Source: Streptomyces hygroscopicus subsp. hygroscopicus (GTDB taxonomy: Bacteria > Actinomycetota > Actinomycetes > Streptomycetales > Streptomycetaceae). From it: 64,000 bases of DNA. Below are positions 8,581 to 16,683 of this stretch, piece by piece. The stretch is from NCBI RefSeq assembly GCF_030269125.1, contig NZ_BSSM01000004.1, positions 186,001-250,000 on the forward strand, read 5' to 3'. The notes below the pieces were generated by a model, which saw only the letters and a program-made list of their open reading frames with translations, was not told the origin of the DNA and made no database searches. Each line of letters opens with the position of its first letter. Within the stretch, counting starts at the first letter, position 1. The translations under genes were made by a program, and so were the position numbers.

Positions 8581-9573
8581 ATGATGAGCGGTGCCGAAGC
8601 GAGGCCGGGGGAAACGCGGTGCGACGGATCGGCGGACGGCGGGCAGCCGGACGGGAGGCCGCAGGTCGACGTACTGGCCGCACGCGACGTGCCCCTGGGC
8701 GGCCCGCGGGCGATGACCGTGCGCCGCACGCTGCCGCAGCGTACCCGGACCCTGATCGGCGCGTGGTGCTTCGTGGACCACTACGGCCCCGACGACGTCT
8801 CCGAGACGGGCGGCATGGACGTCGCCCCGCATCCCCACACGGGCCTGCAGACGGTGAGCTGGCTGTTCAGCGGGGAGATCGAGCACCGCGACAGCCTGGG
8901 CCGCCACGCCTTCGTGCGGCCCGGCGAGCTGAACCTCATGACGGGCGGGTACGGCATCTGCCACTCGGAGGTCTCCACCTCGCGCACCACCGTGCTGCAC
9001 GGCGTCCAGCTGTGGGTGGCGCTGCCCGAAGAACACCGGAACGCCGCACGGGACTTCAGGCACCACGCACCGGAGCCCGTACGGACCGACGGGGCCGAAC
9101 TCAGGGTCTTCCTCGGCTCCCTCGTCGGCGTCACCTCTCCGGTGCCGACGTTCACGCCCCTGCTCGGCGCCGAGATCGTGCTCCCGCCGCGCGGAGTCCT
9201 GAGGCTCGCCGTGGAACCCGGATTCGAGCACGGCCTCCTGATCGACCGGGGCGACGTCCGCCTGGCCGATGTCCTCCTGCGCCCCGCCGAGTTGGGATAC
9301 GTCCCGCCGGGCCGCGGCACCCTGACACTGACGAACGAGTCGGACATCACCGCACGCGCGGTCCTGCTCGGCGGAACTCCCTTCGAGGAGGAAATCGTCA
9401 TGTGGTGGAATTTCATCGGCCGCAGCCATGAGGACATCGCGAAGGCCCGGCTGGAATGGGAGGAATCCTCCGACCGCTTCGGCGCTGTCGAAGGGTATGC
9501 CGGAGACCGGCTGCCCGCCCCCGTCCTGCCGAACGCCGTCATGGCACCGCGCGGGAATCCACCGCGCCACTGA
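8581..9573 (+). CDS. Pirin family protein
   Basis: 330-aa bicupin pirin. The iron-binding set is intact in the N-terminal cupin: His84 and His86 in HPHTGLQTV, His128 and Glu130 in ICHSEVS. Pirins act as quercetinases or redox-sensing co-regulators. ATG at 8581 with GAGAGGAAG upstream (a second ATG follows directly). The C-terminal part contains FEEEIVMWWNFIGRS, also typical of the family. Followed after 44 bp by the GNAT-like gene in the same direction, so they may be cotranscribed. Confidence 0.93.
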   Translation: MMSGAEARPGETRCDGSADGGQPDGRPQVDVLAARDVPLGGPRAMTVRRTLPQRTRTLIGAWCFVDHYGPDDVSETGGMDVAPHPHTGLQTVSWLFSGEIEHRDSLGRHAFVRPGELNLMTGGYGICHSEVSTSRTTVLHGVQLWVALPEEHRNAARDFRHHAPEPVRTDGAELRVFLGSLVGVTSPVPTFTPLLGAEIVLPPRGVLRLAVEPGFEHGLLIDRGDVRLADVLLRPAELGYVPPGRGTLTLTNESDITARAVLLGGTPFEEEIVMWWNFIGRSHEDIAKARLEWEESSDRFGAVEGYAGDRLPAPVLPNAVMAPRGNPPRH

Positions 9574-9617
9574 CCCGTCAGAAGCGTCAGCGACCCTTTT
9601 CGAATGAAAGGCATTCC

Positions 9618-9956
9618 ATGAACCAGCCCTCCACCGCGCCCACCGTCGAGCGGATAGACGGCAAGAACCGCTACGAAGTCCTGGTCGAGGGGAAGCGGGC
9701 AGGACTGACCGCCTATCGCGACCGCGGCGACCAGCGCGTCTTCTACCACACGGAGATCGACGACGCCTTCGCCGGACAGGGCCTCGCCGCGGTCCTGGTC
9801 CGGGCGGCGCTCACCGACGTGCGCGCCTCCGGGAAGCGGATCGTGCCCGTTTGCCCCTACGTGGCCAAGTTCCTCAGGAAGCACGAGGAGTTCACCGACA
9901 TCACCGACCCGGTGACCCCCGAGGTCCTGCAGTGGCTGGACACGGAACGGGGCTGA
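9618..9956 (+). CDS. Small GNAT-like N-acetyltransferase (YjdJ/COG2388 type)
   Basis: 112-aa single-domain protein. The acetyl-CoA loop appears as FAGQGLAAVLVRAAL (about residues 51-65), followed by VPVCPYVAKFLRKH, the usual end of this minimal GNAT group. Start at the ATG with GAAAGG upstream. It lies 44 bp after the pirin gene and is followed by a strong hairpin terminator, so it probably ends that transcription unit. Substrate unknown; these small proteins resemble the acetyltransferase half of general stress proteins. Confidence 0.88.
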   Translation: MNQPSTAPTVERIDGKNRYEVLVEGKRAGLTAYRDRGDQRVFYHTEIDDAFAGQGLAAVLVRAALTDVRASGKRIVPVCPYVAKFLRKHEEFTDITDPVTPEVLQWLDTERG

Positions 9957-9970
9957 CCGCCCGCGCCTTT

Positions 9971-10002
9971 CGAGCCGGCCGCCGTACCCGGCGGCCGGCT
10001 CG
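9971..10002 (+). terminator. Hairpin terminator after pirin/GNAT unit
   Basis: Perfect 14-bp GC-rich stem (CGAGCCGGCCGCCG and its complement) with a TACC loop, 14 bp after the stop codon at 9956. There is no T-run, as is usual in Streptomyces. Confidence 0.8.
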
Positions 10003-10497
10003 ACGGCCTGGTGGGTGTCGACGGAGACGGATCCCACCGGCGGGGCGCCGGTCGATTCCCGCAAACGCGCCGACGAGAGGTCGTTGTCGCGAGGGACAAG
10101 GCGCGAGGACGCACGGCTGCCCACCCAGAAGGGCCGGTTCGTCGCCGGGATCGACCGGCCGGGACACCTGGATGCCGCCTTCGTGAGAAGCGGGGTCGCC
10201 CACGGCCCGCTCCGGGCCGCGGACCGTACGGCGGCCCGTGCCGTGCCGGGTGCGGGGGAGCCTGGCCGGCAGCAGGGGACGGCCCCCGGTTTCGCGCACC
10301 CCGCCGGCCGGGCTCTCGGACCGGGGACGCCGGAACGGCCCTCGTACGCTGCGGGGACATCAGAGGTGCGCTGGCGGACAACTGGAGCGCGCACATCGCC
10401 TTTACGGTGACGGACACCGGTGCCGGAGTGCCCAGCACAACGATCCGGGGCGACGCCGGAACGACCGGCGTATCCGACGAGTTTTCAGGAGTTCCAC
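10003..10497. other. Gene-free stretch before esterase
   Basis: About 495 bp without a convincing gene on either strand. A short stretch at 10385-10435 translates to a sequence like a histidine-kinase G-box (VTDTGAGVP), but it has no surrounding domain. The right end holds the AGGAG ribosome site of the esterase. Confidence 0.35.
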
Positions 10498-11469
10498 GTG
10501 TCTCATTCCCCGGAGCCGGTGCAGCCGGTGCTCGAACCCGAGGCAGCCGCGTTCGCGGAGGCGACCGCCAACCCGCCCTACCTCTTCGACCTGCCCCCGG
10601 CGGAGGGCCGCAAGGCCGTCGAGGAGGTGCAGTCCGGAGAGACCGAGAAGCCGGCGGTCGACGAGGAGTGGATCACTGTTCCGGGCGGGCCCACGGGCAG
10701 CGTCCGTGCCCGCGTCGTCAAGCCCGTCGGCGCCGGGGGCACGCTGCCGGTGATCCTCTACATCCACGGCGCGGGCTGGGTGTTCGGCAGCGCGCACACC
10801 CACGACCGCCTGGTGCGCGAGCTGGCCGTCGGCACCGGCGCCGCGGTCGTCTTCCCCGAGTACGACCTCTCCCCCGAGGCCCGCTACCCGGTCGCCATCG
10901 AGCAGAACTTCGCCGTCGCGAAGTGGATCGTCGAGCAGGGCGCGTCGAAGGGCCTGGACGGCTCGCGGCTGGCCGTGGCCGGCGACTCGGTCGGCGGCAA
11001 CATGACGGCCGCGCTCACGCTCATGGCCAAGGAGCGCGGCGGCGTCCCGCTGGTCCAGCAGGTGCTGTTCTACCCGGTCACCGACGCGAACTTCGACACG
11101 GCGTCCTACCACCAGTTCGCCACCGGCTACTTCCTGCGCCGCGACGGCATGCAGTGGTTCTGGGACCAGTACACGACCGACGAGAGCGAGCGCGCCCAGA
11201 TCACCGCCTCACCGCTGCGCGCCACCACCGAGCAGCTCAAGGACCTGCCCCCGGCGCTGGTCATCACCGGCGAGGCCGACGTGCTGCGCGACGAGGGCGA
11301 GGCCTACGCGACCAAGCTGCGCGCGGCCGGCGTCCCCGTCACCGCCGTCCGCTTCCAGGGCATCATCCACGACTTCGTCATGCTCGACGCCCTGCGCGGC
11401 ACCCACGCCGCCGAAGCCGCCATCACGATGGCCGTCCGCACGCTGCACGCGGCCCTGCACACCGCCTGA
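10498..11469 (+). CDS. HSL-family alpha/beta hydrolase (esterase), copy 1
   Basis: 323-aa esterase of the hormone-sensitive-lipase group. Oxyanion motif HGAGWVFGSAHTHDR (about residue 88), nucleophile motif GDSVGGN with Ser164, acid in EADVLRDEGE (about 260) and His in IHDFVML (about 290). Start at the GTG 10498, six nt after AGGAG; the open frame further upstream has no homology. Followed after 18 bp by a second hydrolase. Closely related to the esterase at 13458-14447 on the other strand, with many identical blocks such as RYPVAVEQ-like and QQVLFYPVTDA-like segments. Natural substrate unknown. Confidence 0.92.
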   Translation: MSHSPEPVQPVLEPEAAAFAEATANPPYLFDLPPAEGRKAVEEVQSGETEKPAVDEEWITVPGGPTGSVRARVVKPVGAGGTLPVILYIHGAGWVFGSAHTHDRLVRELAVGTGAAVVFPEYDLSPEARYPVAIEQNFAVAKWIVEQGASKGLDGSRLAVAGDSVGGNMTAALTLMAKERGGVPLVQQVLFYPVTDANFDTASYHQFATGYFLRRDGMQWFWDQYTTDESERAQITASPLRATTEQLKDLPPALVITGEADVLRDEGEAYATKLRAAGVPVTAVRFQGIIHDFVMLDALRGTHAAEAAITMAVRTLHAALHTA

Positions 11470-11487
11470 CCGGGAGACAGCACAGAC

Positions 11488-12207
11488 ATGACCACTTCCA
11501 AGCCCACGGTCGTCCTCGTCCACGGCGCTTTCGCCGACGCGGCCAGCTGGTCCGGTGTCATCACGGAACTGCACAGTCACGGCATCCCCGTGATCGCGCC
11601 GCCGAACCCGCTGCGTGGCCTGGCGGCCGACGCCGCGTACGTCGCCTCCGTGGCCGCCCAGATCGACGGCCCGGTCGTGCTGGTCGGTCACTCGTACGGC
11701 GGCGCGCTGATCACCGTGGCCGGTGTCACGGAGAACGTCGTCGGGCTCGTCTACGTGGCCGCCTACATCCTGGAGGAAGGAGAGAGCCTCGGCGAGCTGC
11801 AGGGCCGCTTCCCCGCGTCTCCGCTGGTGAGCAACCTCAAGCAGTGGACGTACCCGGTCGCGGGCGGTGACCCCGCCGTCGAGGTCACCATCGCCGAGGA
11901 CGCCTTCCCGTCGGTCTTCGCCGCCGACGTGCCCGTGGAGGTCACCGAGGTCCTCGCGGCGGCGCAGCGGCCGCTCGCCGCCGCGGCCTTCGAGGAGACG
12001 GCCTCCGCCGCCGCGTGGCGGACCAAGCCGTCCTGGGCACTGGTGGCCGGCGCGGACAACGCGATCAACCCGGAGGTGGAGCGTTTCGCCGCGAAGCGGG
12101 CGGGGGCGACCGTCGTCGAGGCCGAGGGCGCGTCGCACGCGGTCGCCGTCTCCCGGCCGAGAGAGGTCGCCGACCTCATCCGCGAAGCGGTACGCGCGAC
12201 GAGCTGA
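11488..12207 (+). CDS. Alpha/beta-fold hydrolase (EstC/salicylate-esterase-like)
   Basis: 239-aa soluble hydrolase. VVLVHGAFADAASW (about residues 8-21) supplies the oxyanion region, LVGHSYGGALI the nucleophile serine (about 70), and GASHAVAVSRP the catalytic His (about 216). Members of this group are often annotated as methyl-salicylate-esterase-like, but true substrates vary. ATG at 11488, 18 bp after the preceding esterase and with GGGAG upstream, so the two form an operon that ends at the double hairpin at 12241-12313. Confidence 0.9.
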   Translation: MTTSKPTVVLVHGAFADAASWSGVITELHSHGIPVIAPPNPLRGLAADAAYVASVAAQIDGPVVLVGHSYGGALITVAGVTENVVGLVYVAAYILEEGESLGELQGRFPASPLVSNLKQWTYPVAGGDPAVEVTIAEDAFPSVFAADVPVEVTEVLAAAQRPLAAAAFEETASAAAWRTKPSWALVAGADNAINPEVERFAAKRAGATVVEAEGASHAVAVSRPREVADLIREAVRATS

Positions 12208-12240
12208 CCCGGCGGCCGGGAAATCCCCGGTCACGACGAC

Positions 12241-12313
12241 CGTCCCCGCGCGCGGGGACGGCCCGCCGAACCGTGCCCGCCGTGCCCTCGCGTCACGCGA
12301 GGGCACGGCGGGC
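12241..12313 (+). terminator. Tandem hairpin terminator
   Basis: Two successive GC-rich hairpins after the hydrolase stop: a 20-bp perfect palindrome at 12241-12260 and a 19-bp perfect stem at 12275-12293 / 12295-12313 with a minimal loop. Together they should strongly stop transcription from the left. Confidence 0.85.
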
Positions 12314-12580
12314 GTTCGTGTGCGGAGAGGAAAGGGCACCAGCACGTCCGGCGGAGCGGCCCCCGTCGACCCGTGGGACTCCTGCGCGCGACCGCCTGCC
12401 GGCCGGTCTGTCGTGAAGCGGCGCCGAGCGGCCTCCCCTCCGTCCGCCGGTGCCTGCCGGTCATCCCGGGAGTCCTGGCGCGTCCTGACGCTCGTTCGTC
12501 CTCGCGGTCTCCCGGCACTGGACCACTGGCCGTAGGGGCCGTTCCGGGCCTTCCCGGGCGGCTGCCGCCGGCCTGGGCGT

Positions 12581-13415
12581 GTGCCCGAAGAGAAGTACCA
12601 GCTGTACGACCTGCTGCGGCTTTTCGCCCGGGGCCGGCTCTCCCGCGAGGAGACGCCCGCGGAGCGGGAGGAAGCCGACGACAGGCTGCGCACCTGGCTG
12701 CTGGAGACGGCGGTGGCCGCCGGTCGCTGGTACAAGCCCGAGTACGGGGCGCCGCCGCCCTCCTGGCAGGGACCGGTCCCGTTGGAGAGTGCCGAGCAGG
12801 CCCGCGCCTGGCTCCAGGACGAGGCCCCTGCCTGGCTCGCCGCGCTGCGCGGCGCCGCCGACAGAGGCGAGCACGCCCGGTTCGTGGACGTTGCCCGTGC
12901 CATGTAATGGTTCTGCGACCTGTGGGTTTTCTGGGGGCACTGGCCAGAGGTCTTCCGCTTGTCCAGTCAGTCCGCTGCCGCTCCCGGAGAACCGTACCTG
13001 CGGGCCTTTCACCTCGACTGCTACAGCTGCGAGCGCGCACTGGCGCCTCGGTGAGTTCCAGGCGGTCGCGGACAGGTCGCTCGCCTCCGTCGACCTGTCG
13101 GAAGACACCGGGAACTACGAGGTCTGGCCCCGGGCCATGCGTCTGTACGGACTGGCCCGGCGTCTGAGCGGCCGTGCCGAGGAGGCCCTGACGCAGCACA
13201 AGCGCATCATCGCCTTCCTCGACGCGCCCGAGTGCCCGGTGAGCGGGCACGTGGCCGACGTCTTCCGGGCCCGCGCGACCCAGGCCATCGGGCTCGACTG
13301 CGCCGCGCTGGGGCGGTGGCGGGAGGCTGTCGACCACCATCGCAGCGCCCGGGTCCAGTCCCACCGGATCGGCCTGGCCGCGCGGAAGCTCCTGGACGCG
13401 CTCCCCGCCGGCTGA
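12581..13415 (+). pseudogene. Decayed AfsR-like (NB-ARC/TPR) regulator remnant
   Basis: Remnant of the middle and C-terminal part of an AfsR/SARP-type NB-ARC-TPR protein. The first piece (12581-12907) begins with YQLYDLLRLFARGR, the motif that follows the NB-ARC domain in these proteins, and ends at a TAA. The same frame then continues with WFCDLWVFWGHWPEVFRLSS, normal for the family, so the TAA is an internal stop. After about 13020 the homology moves to another frame (WRLGEFQAVADRSLASVDLS through EEALTQHKRIIAFLD) and ends at 13415 in TPR-like sequence. The N-terminal DNA-binding and ATPase domains are absent. No functional product is expected. Confidence 0.75.
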
Positions 13416-13457
13416 GAGACGCCGCTGTGTTCGTGCAGGTCCACCGGAGCGGGGGAA

Positions 13458-14447
13458 TCAGAGGAGTCGCCGGTGCAGGGCGACGTGCACGGTGTCGAGG
13501 ACCTGGGTCAGCGCGGCGCGGGCGGTGTCCGAGTCCCGCAGCGGACGGAGCCCCATGAAGCCGTGAACCGTCCCGTGGTAACGCATCGAGACCACCGCGA
13601 CGCCGGCCGCGCGGAGCCTCGCCGCGTACGCCTCACCCTCGTCCCGAACCACGTCGGCCTCGCTGGTGACCACCAGCGCCGGGGGAAGTCCGGCGAGCTG
13701 CTCCAGCGATGCCCGCAGCGGGGACGCGGTGGCCTCGCCGCGCCGCCGTACGTCGGGGAGGTACTGGTCCCAGAACCAGCGCATGGTCTCGCGGTCGAGG
13801 AAGTAACCCTTGGCGAACTCCTGGTACGAGGGGGTGTCGAAGTCGGCGTCCGTGATCGGGTAGAGCAGCACCTGCTGAACCAGGCGTACTTCTCCGCGTT
13901 CCTTGGCGAGCAGGGTCAGCGCCGCCACCAGGTTGCCGCCCGCCGAGTCGCCCACGGCCGCCATCCGGCTCCCGTCCAGGCCGATCTCGCCGCCCTGCTC
14001 GCAGATCCACTTCGCGACCGCGTAGCACTGCTCGACGGCGACGGGGTACCGCGCCTCGGGGGCGCGCTCGTAGTCGACGAACACCACGGCCGCGTCGGTA
14101 CCGAGGGCGCATGCGCGCACCAGGTGCTCATGGGTGCGGGCGTCGCCCAGGGACCAGCCGAGGCCGTGCAGGTACAGCACGACGGGCATCGGGCCGACGC
14201 TGTCGACGGGCCTGACCACCTGCACCCGTACGTGTCCGGTCGGCCCGCCCGACAGTGCCAGCCACTCCGTGGAGGTGGCCTCGTGGTCGAGAGGGTCGTG
14301 CCCTCCGTGCAGTCGGGCAAGGTCCCGCCTCGCCCGTTCGAGGTCCGGGTCATGCGTCGACGGCGGGCAGGAGTGCTGGGCGACGAACGCTCGGGTGGGT
14401 CGGTCCAGGACCGGCTGCCGCACGGACGAAGGGGCGAAGTCGGTCAC
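13458..14447 (-). CDS. HSL-family alpha/beta hydrolase (esterase), copy 2
   Basis: 329-aa paralogue of the esterase at 10498, on the opposite strand. Nucleophile motif GDSAGGNL, acid in SEADVVRDEGE and His in VHGFMGL are present. The oxyanion region reads HGLGWSLGDARTHEH, so the usual HGGG becomes HGLG, a shared oddity with the HGAG of copy 1. GTG start at 14447 with GGAG upstream. The nearest gene downstream is the AfsR-like remnant, convergent with it. Sequence similarity runs along the full length, indicating a local duplication. Confidence 0.9.
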   Translation of the reverse strand: MTDFAPSSVRQPVLDRPTRAFVAQHSCPPSTHDPDLERARRDLARLHGGHDPLDHEATSTEWLALSGGPTGHVRVQVVRPVDSVGPMPVVLYLHGLGWSLGDARTHEHLVRACALGTDAAVVFVDYERAPEARYPVAVEQCYAVAKWICEQGGEIGLDGSRMAAVGDSAGGNLVAALTLLAKERGEVRLVQQVLLYPITDADFDTPSYQEFAKGYFLDRETMRWFWDQYLPDVRRRGEATASPLRASLEQLAGLPPALVVTSEADVVRDEGEAYAARLRAAGVAVVSMRYHGTVHGFMGLRPLRDSDTARAALTQVLDTVHVALHRRLL

Positions 14448-14602
14448 GCGCTCTCCTGCCAGGAGGGGTCAAGGGGCCTGAATGCAAGGGTTGTCCGGCG
14501 CGCCGGATACCCGGTCGATCAGCGCGCCCGGTGCCGCGCGCGCCGGGCCGGGGCAGTGCCGCTTCGCGCGTCGGCCGGCCTGTACGGCCTTGAGCGGGCA
14601 CC

Positions 14603-15658
14603 CTACCCGCTGTACGGCGGGAGGCCGGCACCGTGTGCACCGGCGGTGGCCACCGGGCCGGTGCCGGGCGCGGACGTGCCCACCGGGGAGCTTCCGCCGT
14701 CGTCCTGGGCGGTCCGCCGGCCGCGCCACTCGCGCGGGGAGACGCCATAGGCGGCGCGGAAGACCCGGCTGAAATGGGCGGGGTTGACGAAGCCCCATCG
14801 CTGGGCCACGGCGGACACGGTGGGGACCGTCCTGCCGCGGCGGGCCAGCTCTCGGCAGCACTCCTCCAGGCGGCGCTGCTGGATGAACCGGCTGACGGTG
14901 ATCCCCTCGCCCTCGAAGAGCCGGTGCAGGTACCGGAGGGAGATCCGGTGTGTCCGGGCGATGCTCTGCGGCGACAGGTCCGGGTCGCCCAGGTTCCGGT
15001 TGATGTGGTCGCGGACTCGCAGCAGCAGATTGCCGCGGGCGGTTTCCGGCTCCGTGGCGCCCGTGTCGGTTCGCTCGGTGATCAGGGTGGCGAACAGGTC
15101 GACCACATTGCCGGCCAGCCGGTCCGCGACGGCCGGCGGGTAGGCGTCCGCCGAGGATGCCAGTGTGGCCAGGAACGGCAGCAGTACCGCACCGAAACCG
15201 TCCCCGGTGCCGATGGCGTTGCCCGTCACCTTCCGGAGGTCGGCGTCCGGTACGCCCAGCATGCGGCGGGGCAGTTGGAAGACGTGCGTGGCGAACCGCC
15301 CCGGGTAGTCGAAGGAGTACGGCCGGCTGGTGTCGTACACCACGAGGTCGCCCTCGTCCACGTCGGCCCGTCGGCCGTCCTGGACGCAGGTGGCCGTACC
15401 GGATACCTGGACGCTGACCGCCACCAGCGGCGTGGACGAGGCGGCGATCAGCGTGGGAGTGCGGCTGATCCGGTTCGGGTCGGCCTCCATGGTGGAGACC
15501 TGTAGAAAGCCGAGGCGGTTGGTGGCGAGCCGGCCGTCGAACGGACCGTCGCCGCGTGGGGTCACGGTCATCGGCACCAGGGTCCTGCTCACCGCGTCGT
15601 TCCAGTAGGCCACCTTGTCCCGGTCCAGCACCGAGGCGGTCGTCAACACCAAGCTCAA
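14603..15658 (-). CDS. AraC-family transcriptional regulator
   Basis: 351-aa regulator. Residues 1-200 form an AraC-binding-like cupin domain (GTATCVQDGRRADVDEGDLVVYDTSRPY contains the typical turn), and the C-terminal 100 residues carry two helix-turn-helix motifs (ISLRYLHRLFEGEG and AQRWGFVNPAHFSRVFRAAYG, then SPREWR). This architecture matches activators of aromatic or nitrile catabolism such as the NphR type. TTG start at 15658 is favoured by GGGGAG six nt upstream; a GTG at 15649 is the alternative. It stands alone, so its target is unclear; the esterase at 13458 lies downstream in the same direction. Confidence 0.9.
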   Translation of the reverse strand: MSLVLTTASVLDRDKVAYWNDAVSRTLVPMTVTPRGDGPFDGRLATNRLGFLQVSTMEADPNRISRTPTLIAASSTPLVAVSVQVSGTATCVQDGRRADVDEGDLVVYDTSRPYSFDYPGRFATHVFQLPRRMLGVPDADLRKVTGNAIGTGDGFGAVLLPFLATLASSADAYPPAVADRLAGNVVDLFATLITERTDTGATEPETARGNLLLRVRDHINRNLGDPDLSPQSIARTHRISLRYLHRLFEGEGITVSRFIQQRRLEECCRELARRGRTVPTVSAVAQRWGFVNPAHFSRVFRAAYGVSPREWRGRRTAQDDGGSSPVGTSAPGTGPVATAGAHGAGLPPYSG

Positions 15659-15966
15659 CTCTCTCTCCCCTCAGGGGAAGTGACTCCGGGTTACCGCCGG
15701 CGGGAACAGGCGAACGGCCACGGCCTCCCAGGGCAGCGGTGGCCTGGGCCCCCACAGGTCCGGAGGGCTCGGCATGCGGACAGCGACTTCACCGGAGCGC
15801 AACCGGGCCGCTTCGGCGGGGCCCGGGTTCCCGCCCGCAGGGACAAGCCAAGCAGCGGACCGCCGCGTCCTCCAGGCAGAAACGCAGGCAGAACTCATGG
15901 GGGAGGGCGGCAGTGTCCGGTGCCGGGCAGTGCCCGAGCGGGGCCCCGTTCCGAGAGGGGCGCGAG

Positions 15967-16566
15967 TCAGGGGCCGGCCGGGGGCCGGGGGAGTGCGCCG
16001 GTCAGGGTGAGGGTGACGAGGCGTGTGGCGAGCTGCTCGTCGAGCGGGGCGCCGCTGACGAGGGCGCGGGTGAACAGGGCACCGCTGATGGCCTCGATCA
16101 CGAGGCCGGGGTCCGTGTCCGGTGCGAGTTCGCCGCGCTCGACGCCCCGGCGGACCATGACGGCGCCGCGTTCGAGGCGCTCGGTCCAGTAGGGGAGGCG
16201 GCGGTCGGGCAGGGTGTCGTCGCGTTCGACGCTCAGCCGGAGCAGCGCCTCGCCCTGGGCCGTCGCGAGCAGTCGCGCGAGCGTGCCGAAGTAGGCGGCG
16301 AGGTCGTCGTGGACGTGTCCGGTGTCCGGCACGGGCATCGCCGCGTCGAGCTGCTCGGTCAGTGCTTCCAGGATCAGGTTCTCGCGCGTCCCCCACCGCC
16401 GGTAGACGGAGGTCTCGTGGACGCCGGCGGCGCGGGCGACGGCACCGACGGTCGTCCCGGCGAGCCCGCGTTCCGTCAGGACGTCCACCGTGGCCGCGAG
16501 GACGGCGGAGCGCATGCGGGCCCCTCGGCGGCGCAGGGGCGGTGCGTTCTGGTCGGACGAGGCCAT
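15967..16566 (-). CDS. TetR-family transcriptional repressor
   Basis: 199-aa repressor. The N-terminal helix-turn-helix is clear (AATVDVLTERGLAGTTV, then ARAAGVHETSVYRRWG at about residues 42-58) followed by a helical TetR_C ligand domain. The ATG at 16566 lies 117 bp from the start of the divergent dehydrogenase gene, and two copies of the same partial palindrome lie between them. The likely role is repression of itself and the dehydrogenase, with the ligand being a substrate or product of that enzyme. Confidence 0.93.
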   Translation of the reverse strand: MASSDQNAPPLRRRGARMRSAVLAATVDVLTERGLAGTTVGAVARAAGVHETSVYRRWGTRENLILEALTEQLDAAMPVPDTGHVHDDLAAYFGTLARLLATAQGEALLRLSVERDDTLPDRRLPYWTERLERGAVMVRRGVERGELAPDTDPGLVIEAISGALFTRALVSGAPLDEQLATRLVTLTLTGALPRPPAGP

Positions 16567-16579
16567 GGTCCACCCTAAC

Positions 16580-16593
16580 GCAAGGTGACTTGC
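16580..16593. promoter_or_regulatory. TetR operator, site 1
   Basis: GCAAGGTGACTTGC, 13 bp from the TetR start. Half-sites GCAAG and CTTGC flank a 4-bp centre. Extended left flank is TAAC, matching the complement of site 2. Confidence 0.65.
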
Positions 16594-16622
16594 TTTACCC
16601 GAGGGGCGGGCGTACGTTCATT

Positions 16623-16636
16623 GCAAGGCGACTTGC
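16623..16636. promoter_or_regulatory. TetR operator, site 2
   Basis: GCAAGGCGACTTGC, 47 bp before the dehydrogenase start and 43 bp centre-to-centre from site 1 (about four helix turns). It differs from site 1 in only one central base; the outer TAACGCAAG half-site is shared in opposite orientation. Confidence 0.65.
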
Positions 16637-16683
16637 GTTACAGGGCTCGCCCCCGGTCGCCGCCGTCCCAAGGAGGCCATGTC

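Noticed and set aside
10385..10435. Short sequence like a histidine-kinase G-box (VTDTGAGVP)
   Set aside because: No surrounding ATPase domain, sensor or partner sequence; too short to call a gene or remnant.
12015..12535. Arg/Pro-rich plus-strand frames after the second hydrolase
   Set aside because: They run through the two terminator hairpins and show no homology.
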